A stretch of DNA of 64,000 bases from an uncultured Ruminiclostridium sp. (GTDB taxonomy: Bacteria > Bacillota > Clostridia > Oscillospirales > Ruminococcaceae), in assembly GCA_934454635.1 (NCBI GenBank), contig CAKSFR010000011.1, forward strand, positions 39,682 through 103,681. The letters run 5' to 3'. The notes beneath the pieces are model-generated. The model made no database searches. It worked only from the letters and a program-made list of their open reading frames with translations, and had not been told where the DNA came from. Of the stretch, positions 34,208 through 43,700 are shown piece after piece. Position numbers and translations under genes: made by a program. The stretch's first letter is position 1; every line of letters begins with the position of its first letter.

Positions 34208-35935
34208 ATGATAAATACGTTCAAAAAAATATGGAATTTCGGCGAGGCACGGCGAAAATATTTTATATCGGCGCTGCTTGCCGATATAATCCGAAGCTTT
34301 GTGGGAATAACGCAGCTTTATGCCGTTATGACGGCGATAGACGCTGTTTTCGGCAAGGGACATGATACTGTACTGAAGCTGGTTATTCTGACGGCTGTAT
34401 GCATTGCAGGCAATTTTATCACAAGCTATATCGAACAGACAAGCGCAATGAAAGCAGGCTTTCTTATGACCGCCGATAAGCGTATATCTCTCGGCGAAAT
34501 GCTGCGCAGAGCGCCGCTGGGAGTACTCAGCGATATGTCGGGCGGAAAAGCAGCCGCTTCTATGACAACTACATTGCAGGGCGTTGAAACAGGCGCAACA
34601 ATGTCGCTCATTTCTGTAGTGTCCGGTCTTTTCAGCTCTGTTGCAATGCTTGTATTCATGCTTTTCTATGATATTCGCATAGGATCGATAACGGGAGCAG
34701 GGATAATCTGCTATCTTGCCGTTGTAGCTGTCCAGATGAAAATATCGCAGAAAAATGCACCCGCGCTAACAGCCGCACAGAACAGGCTTTCCGACAGCAT
34801 TCTGACATTTTTACAAGGAATAAAGGTAACAAAGGCGTTCAGCTTTGAGGAAAGCAGCAAAGATACCGACAAGGCTATCGAAGAAAGCTGCAAAGCAAAT
34901 TTAAAGCTTACAGACATTTCTATGCCTACACAGTTCATTTCACATATTGTAATTGCTGTTTTTGAAGCGGCAATAATGCTTATGGGAATATATATGTGCG
35001 CCGTTACGGGTGAAATTTCATTTTCCTACGCTGTAATACTGATAATATTCAGCTTTATGGCGTATGCTTCTCTTAATCAGGCAGGCTCTGCGCTTTCGAT
35101 GATAGGTATGCTTGACAGCGCGATAGACGAAATAACCGAGCTTGAAAAATGCGAAAAACTTACCGAATATGAGCCTGTTATGTCAGCGTCGGGCAACGAG
35201 ATAGTTTTCGACAGAGTATCATTTTCCTACGGCGAAAATGAGGTGCTGAAAAATGTATCGACTGTTATAAAAGAAGGCGAGCTGACCGCTGTTATAGGTC
35301 CGTCCGGCTCGGGGAAAACCACGCTTTGTCGGCTTATTCCGCGTTTTAAAGACGCAGACTCTGGAACAGTGAGCATAGGCGGCGCAGATGTCCGCAATAT
35401 GAGATATGAGGAGATAATGGAAAAGATAAGCATGGTTTTCCAGCGCGTTTATTTGTTTGAAGATACGGTCATGAACAACATTCGCTTCGGAAAGCCGGAC
35501 GCTTCGGACGAAGATGTATACTCAGCCGCAAAAGCCGCAAGATGTGATGAATTTATAAGAAAGCTTCCCAACGTGTATGATACAATCCTCAGCGAGGGCG
35601 GCAGCAGTCTTTCTGGCGGCGAAAAGCAGCGTATTTCCATTGCAAGAGCAATGCTCAAAAATTCTCCCATAGTAATTCTCGACGAAGCCACAAGCGCGCT
35701 CGACGCAGAAAACGAGCAGGAAATATTAGCGGCGCTGGGCGAGCTTACACGGGGCAAGACGGTCATAATGATAGCGCATCGTATCAATACAATAAAGAAT
35801 GCCGACCATATAATTGCCGTTGAAAACGGACAGATCGTGCAGGAAGGCACTCATGCCGAGCTTATTTCACAAAAGGGCTTATATGCAGATTTCATTGCCG
35901 CCAGAGAAAAGGCGGCAGGCTGGACGCTCGGCTGA
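34208..35935 (+). CDS. Exporter-fold ABC half transporter, subunit 2
   Basis: A 575-residue partner of the preceding protein, with a TM domain (~15-310) and an ATPase domain (Walker A GPSGSGKTT, signature LSGGEKQR, Walker B IVILDEATSALD, H-loop IAHRINT). The start MINTFKKIWNF lies 46 bases after the first subunit, with AAAGGATATGG upstream. Both signature sequences look intact. It ends the operon, converging on the MATE gene; only 56 bases separate the stops and no clear terminator is visible between them. Confidence 0.88.
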   Translation: MINTFKKIWNFGEARRKYFISALLADIIRSFVGITQLYAVMTAIDAVFGKGHDTVLKLVILTAVCIAGNFITSYIEQTSAMKAGFLMTADKRISLGEMLRRAPLGVLSDMSGGKAAASMTTTLQGVETGATMSLISVVSGLFSSVAMLVFMLFYDIRIGSITGAGIICYLAVVAVQMKISQKNAPALTAAQNRLSDSILTFLQGIKVTKAFSFEESSKDTDKAIEESCKANLKLTDISMPTQFISHIVIAVFEAAIMLMGIYMCAVTGEISFSYAVILIIFSFMAYASLNQAGSALSMIGMLDSAIDEITELEKCEKLTEYEPVMSASGNEIVFDRVSFSYGENEVLKNVSTVIKEGELTAVIGPSGSGKTTLCRLIPRFKDADSGTVSIGGADVRNMRYEEIMEKISMVFQRVYLFEDTVMNNIRFGKPDASDEDVYSAAKAARCDEFIRKLPNVYDTILSEGGSSLSGGEKQRISIARAMLKNSPIVILDEATSALDAENEQEILAALGELTRGKTVIMIAHRINTIKNADHIIAVENGQIVQEGTHAELISQKGLYADFIAAREKAAGWTLG

Positions 35936-35991
35936 TTGAGGATGACCTCTGCCCGACTATGTTCAGACAATTCGCGAACACAGCATATGCA

Positions 35992-37752
35992 TCAATCATT
36001 TACAGGTATCTCAATTATCGTATTGTTCATATTGAGCACCCTAACATAGCTCAGATTTACTGCCGTTCGCTTTAAAAGCCCTATTCCTCCCAGTTCAAAA
36101 GTATCTTTATCTTCCGGCTTATACTGCGTCGGGTCAAAAGGTATCCCGTCGTCCCGTATTCTGAGAATAAGCTTTCCGTCCGCACAAGACAGCTTTATAT
36201 CAATAAAATTTCTTTTTATGTTTTTGTAGCCATAGCGGGAAATGTTAACTGCGATTTCTTCGGCGGCTAAACCGATAAGATTTGCTTTCTTACGGTCTGT
36301 TCCGTTTTCAATGCAGCAGTCGATCAGTCTTTCAGAAACGTTCACTGCGTCCTGTGCTGTACTCAAAACAGTAATATCACAATAACTCCGAGCGTCTTTT
36401 TCAGGTATTAGGAGCATACCCTTCTGCGGCAGCCTTCCGCGTTTTTGCTGCACTTTCACATAAATCAAAACAATAACAAGCGTCAGTATTTCGCTGCACA
36501 CTAAAGCGGCGCAAACACCGTAAATCTTCCACAAATCCATAAACAGAAATGTTATCGGTATTAAAACGACAAGCCCCTGAAGCACTGTGTCAAGTGTTGC
36601 GGGAAAAGGCTTCAATATAGTCTGATAATATGTCTGAATAAATTTATTCATTGCAAAAAATACAAAGCTTAGGCTGTACAGGCGTATACAAGCAAGTGCG
36701 GTATCCATATACTCTGCGTTGGCATAGCCGAACATTCCCGCGGCAGCCTGAGGGAATATAACAAATACAGCGGAAAGCAGAAGCGACACCGCGATACATG
36801 ATGTTATAACACGGCAAACTACGCGTCTTATTCCGTAATAATCGTGCTCGCCGTAGAGAATGCCGCATATCGTCTGAACAAGTCCGATAATTCCGCCCGT
36901 AAAAAGCTGGACAATAAAAACAAAATTGCGGCATACCGAAAATATTTCCATATCGGATTGTCCGAGCATACGAACAACAAGCGTGTTAAGAGCAAGATTC
37001 TTGACAACCTCCATCAAAAACAGCATTGCAGACGGAACGCCCGACTTGACAGCCTCGGAAATTTCTTTGAATGAGTTGATTACTCCGAGAAAGCTGAATT
37101 TCAGCATCCGCTTTTTCGATAACGCGTAAGGGATAAGCATTACAAGCCCGCAGGTGTAACCGATTATCGTGGACAGCGCGGCGCCGTACATTCCAAGAGG
37201 CGTAAACTCCAGAAACAAATAATCAAGTCCCAGATTTACTATATTTGCAATAATAAATATCATCGAGCCTAAAACTATAGTGTTATCGACATTCATGATA
37301 TTGCTGAACATAATCGCCAGCGTTAAAAAAGGAATACCGTATATATTCACCACGATATAAGGGTACAGAAGCTCCTCAAGCTCAGGCGTTCCCGCCAGCA
37401 GATGTGCCAGCGGGTGCGACAAAAACGGCGCTGTTGCGCACATCAGAACCGAAATCAGAAACCCTGCGGTAAGGCAGGCGGAAAACATATCAGACGCTTT
37501 TTTCAGTTCTCTTTTTCCGAGATAAACCGATATCTGCGTGCTTCCGCCAATACCGAGCATAAACGCAGGAAGCTGTAAAACAAACAGTACAGGCGTACTT
37601 AACGATATTGCCGCAAGCGCGCTTGTTCCGAGAATGTTGCCGACAATAATGCTGTCAACAACATTTCCGAGCTGCATAGCCACTATCATCAGCACTCCCG
37701 GAACAAGGTATGAGTAATATTTTTTCTTTATAAGATAATCATTTCGTTCCAT
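35992..37752 (-). CDS. MATE transporter fused to a C-terminal HATPase domain
   Basis: A 586-residue protein. Residues ~1-450 form a twelve-TM MATE efflux protein (VPGVLMIVAMQLGNVVDSIIVGN; GIGGSTQISVYLGKRE). Residues ~470-586 form a GHKL ATPase of the anti-sigma/SpoIIAB type: N box GLAAEEIAVNISRYGY, G1 box RDDGIPFDP, G2 box ELGGIGL. The ATG lies one base past the NRPS stop, so the genes are coupled and the MATE part probably exports the NRPS product or gives self-protection. The role of an attached kinase-like domain is unknown. Confidence 0.85.
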   Translation of the reverse strand: MERNDYLIKKKYYSYLVPGVLMIVAMQLGNVVDSIIVGNILGTSALAAISLSTPVLFVLQLPAFMLGIGGSTQISVYLGKRELKKASDMFSACLTAGFLISVLMCATAPFLSHPLAHLLAGTPELEELLYPYIVVNIYGIPFLTLAIMFSNIMNVDNTIVLGSMIFIIANIVNLGLDYLFLEFTPLGMYGAALSTIIGYTCGLVMLIPYALSKKRMLKFSFLGVINSFKEISEAVKSGVPSAMLFLMEVVKNLALNTLVVRMLGQSDMEIFSVCRNFVFIVQLFTGGIIGLVQTICGILYGEHDYYGIRRVVCRVITSCIAVSLLLSAVFVIFPQAAAGMFGYANAEYMDTALACIRLYSLSFVFFAMNKFIQTYYQTILKPFPATLDTVLQGLVVLIPITFLFMDLWKIYGVCAALVCSEILTLVIVLIYVKVQQKRGRLPQKGMLLIPEKDARSYCDITVLSTAQDAVNVSERLIDCCIENGTDRKKANLIGLAAEEIAVNISRYGYKNIKRNFIDIKLSCADGKLILRIRDDGIPFDPTQYKPEDKDTFELGGIGLLKRTAVNLSYVRVLNMNNTIIEIPVND

Positions 37753-37753
37753 A

Positions 37754-40700
37754 TCAATCCAATCTTTCTTCAAAGAATCCAAGAGTTGCAAGAGCGTTCA
37801 GCGCGTTTTCAAGATAAGCCTCGCCGGTTATCGGCCATTTAAAGCCAAGCCTGTAAAGCGATTTGGTCGTAAACGAAATGTCGCAGCCTATGTATTCCTC
37901 GCTTCTCTCCCTGTCAGACGACGCGTAGGAAATAAGACCGGAAATCAGCATATTTTTGCTTTCGTCTTTTAAAGCGGCATTAAGCGCGTCGGCGAATACT
38001 TCGTCTTTCACAACTTCAACCTTGATTCCGCATTTGTTCAGTATCTCTATAACGTCGCCCATTTGAATACTGTGACTGTTGCACGCCTGAAAAACAGTAA
38101 AGCTGCTGTCAGTTCCGGAAAGCCGAACAATTGCTTTTGCGGTGCAGTCGATAGGCGAAAATTCGGTGACGGAATCCATTCGCGATACAGGAAATTTGCC
38201 TATTGCCGCATAGGCGCGCAGGCTTCTCATAAAGCTGTTGGTGCGGGCGTTGACCTGAAATTCGCCGTCGCTGTGTCTGCTCATCAGATTTCCGACTCTT
38301 ATGATCTTTCCATCAAGCTTGCCGTCTGCGACAGCTTCAAGCACTGCCTTTTCCGCGCGGAATTTAGTATCAATATACTTGTTTGTCAGATCCTGACCGA
38401 AATACAGTTCATTCTCATGAAGCTTCTTTTCCGCGGGGAATTTTCCGTTTACGTTTACTCCTGCAACGCTTACGGTTGAGATCTGTACAAGCCGCCTGCC
38501 TGTTTTTACGCACATATCAATGAGATTCTTCACGCCGTTTACATTTATCCGTTCAAGCGTGTCGTCGTTTGAAAAATGCTTTACGCAGGCAGCGCAGTTT
38601 ATAACCGTGCTGAAGCTGCGGCTTTCAAGCGGCATGATTGCATTCTTATCGGTAATGTCGCCCTCTAAGGGAATAATTCTGCTGCCGAACAGTTCGTCCG
38701 TCCCGTCGCTGAAATAGTAAACAAGCATTGATTTAAGCCTTGCTTCAATGCTCGGCGCCGAGCCTTTTCTCACAAGGCAGTATACCTTCGACCCAGTATT
38801 CGTAATAAGCTCGCGGAGGACGTGAACGCCTAAGAAGCCGGTCGAGCCGGTAAGAAGAACATCTCCTATATCGGTATATTTGATTTCGTCCACATATTTT
38901 GACGTATTGTGCATGAGAGCCTTTTCTATTCCCTCAGGCGCAGCGTTTTCGCGCTCTTCGTGAGATTCTTCAGCCGCTTCGGCTCTTCCCTGCTGCCTGA
39001 GGATATGCTTTTCAAGCATTTCGACCGTCGGGTTATCGAAAATATCACCGTAAGCGATCGGCAGATTTTCAGTCAGAGCAAGCATAGCTATCTTTGAAGC
39101 GGAAAGAGAGGTTCCGCCGCATTCAAAGAAATCCTCGTCTATTCCGACCTCGTCGGTGCCGAGAGCGTTCGCGAACATAGCGCAGAGTTTTTTCTGAAGC
39201 TCGTTTACGGGAGCGGCATGATGTCTTTCCCTGACTGTCAGCTCGGGTTCGGGCAGCGCCTTTTTGTTGATTTTTCCGTTTGCGGTCAGCGGGAAAGAAT
39301 CGAGCTGAACAAGAACTCCCGGAATCATATAATGAGTAAGCGAACGTTTCATGTGCGCGGTCAGCTTCTCTTTATCGATTTCAGCCGAAGCAGTAAAATA
39401 ACCGCACAGAAATTGCCCCGTCTTTGGGTTTTCTTTTACGACCACAACGCTTCTGAGAATATCGGGATAGCTGTTCATAACGTTTTCAATCTCATCAAGT
39501 TCAATTCTCAGTCCTCTGAGCTTGACCTGATTATCCATTCTGCCCATAAAATGAATCTTTTCGTCATATCCCCAGTAAGCCAGATCGCCGCTTCGGTAAG
39601 CAGGCATATTTTCAAAGGTGATGAACTTATCCTTGGTAAGTTCTTCGCGCCCGACATATCCCCTGCCTACGCAATCGCCCAAAATCGTAAGCTCGCCGGG
39701 AACGTTCGGAGGCAGAATATTTCTATATTTGTCAAGCATATAGACCTTTGTATTGCAAAGCGGCTTGCCGATTGTAATTTTTGCGCTTTCCACAAGGTCG
39801 ATAGAGGTTGTGATCGTCGCCTCGGTAGGACCGTAGCCATTGTGTATTTTCGCGGTAATTCCAAGTCGGCGCATTTTATCATAAAGCGGACCGGGAAAGG
39901 CTTCCGCGCCGATATCGATAGCCTTCATATTTTTCAGAGCGTCAGCTATCTGAGGTACGTCAAGAATATTGTTCATATACGACGGCGTGCATTTCATTAC
40001 ATCGACCTTATTTTCAATAAGCAGGCGCGCAAGCAGAACGGGGTTATTGATTTCGTCCTCGTTAGCCATCACAACGGTAGTGCCGTGGTACAAGGGAAGA
40101 GTTTCCTCAAGCACCGAAACGTCAAAGGTGAGCGCAGCAAGCGCAAGCGATACGCTCATATTGTCGCAAAATTCGCAGGACTGCATATTGACCCTGTTAT
40201 AGTCCACAAAGTTCACAAGCGAGTGATGTTCAATCATTACGCCCTTAGGCTTCCCTGTCGAACCCGAGGTATAAATGCAGTAGCAGAGATTGCTCGGAGA
40301 AATATCGATATCGGGGTTCTCGATTTTGTCGGATTTCAGTATTTCCTCAATGATAATTGGCTTAACGCCGCTTTTTTCAAAAAGGGCTTTTCGATTTTCC
40401 GCCGTTTCCTTTACAGTAACAACAAAGCGCGCTCCCGAATCTTCAAGTATATAGGAGATTCTGTCGTCGGGGTATTTCGGGTCAAGCGGCATAAACGCCC
40501 CGCCGGCTTTAAGAATGCCTTGTCTTGCGGCATACGCAAGGACAGTTCTCGGCATCATAGCGCCTATCATATCATCAGGTCTTGCGCCGCACTCTATCAG
40601 CCTGTTTGCAACTCTGTTTGCATTTTCGTTGAGCTGCCTATAGGTAAGGGCGCGCTTATTCGCGATAACGGCGACCTTATCGGGATTTTTTAAAGCCTGT

Positions 40701-43700
40701 TCCTCAAACAGCTTATCGCACGTTGTCTGCCTTATCGGGACATCGGTGCTGTTTACGGCGGATAGATACTTCTCGGTTCTCTGCGAAAGCATAGAAACCT
40801 CTTTGATATACGTCTTTTTCAAGAACTCGCCCGTTACAGCCGATATGCACTCGGCAATGCCGAATATCGTGCTTTCATCATACATATCTGAACGATATTC
40901 GCACCAGAATACAAATTTCCCGTCTTTTTCGATCACGTTTATGGATATAGGCGCTTTGGCGGCGTTAAGTCCCAATGATATGCTCTCAGCCTTTTCTCCT
41001 CCGATATCGTCGAATGAAAAGCTTCCGCCCTGATATACAAACATAATATCCGCTTTTATGTTATATCGACGGGATATCTCCGCAAACGAATATATGTCGT
41101 TGGACATACTTTCCATAAGCTGATTCTTGGTGTCGAGAAGCAGGTCTGCGATTTTTTTCCCGCCGTCAATATTGCAGTGTACGGGAAAAGTTTTTACGAG
41201 CATAGTTACGGCTCTCGAAAGGCGCGAATCATTTCTGCCGTTATAAACGGTCGTGAAAAGCGCTTCGTCCTTGTAGTTATATTTCGCAAGCACTAAACCG
41301 AACACACTGTTGAAGAAAGCGTTCAGTGTTACATTATTATCGCCGCAGAACTTTTCAACTTTCTCGGCGGGAACTTCGCATTCAAACTCCAGATATCCTA
41401 CAGACGGCTCGGAAAGCTTCTTGTCCTTTGCGGGCAGAAATTCAGTGTCGCAGCCGCTGAAAACGGAATCATAATAACTCTTTGCTTTTGTATAAGCGGC
41501 GGTTTGGCGCGCTTTTTCCTCGTCAAGCGCTGCTTCAAACCCGCTGTAGGTTTCGATTTCGACAGCTTTCCCGTCGTAGAAGCTGTTGATGTCCTCGATC
41601 AGCACGGCTTCGGAAGTTCCGTCGCAAATGATATGATGAAGCTCCAGAAACAGATAGCTTCCGCCGGCTGTCACATATATTCTCGCTCTGTAAAGTCTGT
41701 CTTTAAGCAGACCGAACGGTGCGCAAAGCTCGGTTTTATCGGGAAGCTCTTCACATTCGATCATACCGACTTCAGCTTTCTCGCTGTCGTTTCTCTTTGC
41801 TCTTATATCCCCGTTTTCGTTAAGGAAAAGTCTTGTTTTCATATATGGGTGAGCGTTTACAGCGCTTTCGACCGCGCTTCTCAATCTGTCAATATCGACT
41901 TTGTCGCTGAGCTTAAACAGATATGGGATATTGTACATTGTCGTATCGGGATTTGCGGCACATTCCACAAAAATACCGTTCTGCGTCCGGGTTATCGGAT
42001 AATCGGGAAGAATTTCATATTTTTCTGACGCCTTTGCATTTGAAAGGAATTTCTCAAGCTTTTCAACGGTATTGTTTTCTTTAAGGTCGCTTATCTTAAT
42101 CACCGCGTCAAACGCTTTCGCCAGCTCAACATTCAGCTTTATTGAGCCTATCGAGGTAAGTCCGGCATAAAAGATATCAGTCGTAACGCCGAAGCTGTCA
42201 TTGCCGATGACCTTGCTTATACAGTCGAATATCTTCTGCTGGACATCATTTGACGGCTTGACTGTTTCTTCTACTTTTTTCTGAGGCGCGGGAAGCGCAC
42301 GCTTATTTACCTTCTGATTCTGATTAAGCGGTATGCTGTCGATCTGCATTGTGACCGCGGGCACCATATACGGAGGTTTGTTTGCAAGAATAAAATCATT
42401 CAGCTTCCGGATGTCTATTTTTTTATCGGAAACCACATATGCGGCAATGAATTTTCCTCCGTTCGGATCGTCAAACGCCGCGACAGTCGCGTCTTTTATT
42501 CCGTCAAAGTCACGGATAACTTTTTCAACTTCGGGCAGCTCGACCCTGAAGCCTCTTATCTTTACCTGACCGTCGTTTCTGCCCACAAAATCAATGTTTC
42601 CGTCGGGAAGATAACGAACTATATCGCCGGTTCTGTAAATGCGCTCATACCCCTTTTCATCCGTAAAGGGATTTTCGATAAACACCTTTTCATTCTGTTC
42701 GGGACGGTTAAGGTATCCTCTAGATACGCCGTGTCCGGCGACCCAAAGCTCTCCCGGAACTCCCGGAGGAACAAGCCTGCCGTACTTATCAACGACATAA
42801 AGCTTCATATTGTCCAGAGCTTTGCCGATAGGCACGCGCTCATAAAGCCTGTCAACCTGAAATGTGGTTGTAAATATTGTGCATTCCGTCGGACCGTAAC
42901 CGTTATAAAATCTGAAATTCTTTTTAAGATCAACGGGAACGAGTTTTTCTCCGCCGACTGATAAATATTTAAGTTTTTCAGAGGTGCATTCAAGTGCGAA
43001 CTGCCTGCCGACCTGAGTCGTCATAAAGCTGTGCGTTATTCCGTTTTCATTGAAATATCTGTCTATCGCAAGCAGATCAAGGCGAATCGCTTCATCAATA
43101 ATGTACAGAGCGGCTCCCGTTGTAAGAGCGGGATACATATCCATCATATTTGCGTCAAAGCCATAGCTTGCATACGCCGCGACCTTGGACTTAGACGTAA
43201 GGCTGTAGAAATTTCTGTACCAATTGCAGAAAGACGCAATATTCCTGTGTTCAAGCATACAGCCCTTGGGCGTTCCCGTTGAACCCGAAGTGTAAAGCAT
43301 GATAAACAGGTCCTCGGGCGACGGAGCTTTGCCTGAAACACCGCTCTCGGGCAGATTCGGGATATCTTCAATAAACAGAATATTTCCGCCGTAATTCGGA
43401 ACGAGCTTTGATAATTCCCTGCTCGTTATCAAAAGCTTTGCATTTGCGTCGTTCATCATAAATTCAAGGCGCTCTTTCGGATACGACGGATCGAGAGGCT
43501 GATATGCCGCGCCCGATTTTGATACGCCGAGCGACGCAATAGCCATATACTCGCAGCGCGGTATAAGAACGGAAACGACATCTTCCCTTCCGATTCCGAG
43601 CGAAGAAATGTACGCCCCTATTTTCTCGGAAATATCGTCTGTTTGCTTATATGTATAACGTCTGTCAAGATATACGACGGCAGTATTGTCGGGATTTTTC

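Noticed and set aside
39218..40693. 491-residue plus-strand frame inside the NRPS gene
   Set aside because: It is antisense to the A3/T3 region, shows no domain or ribosome site, and the minus strand has clear NRPS motifs throughout.
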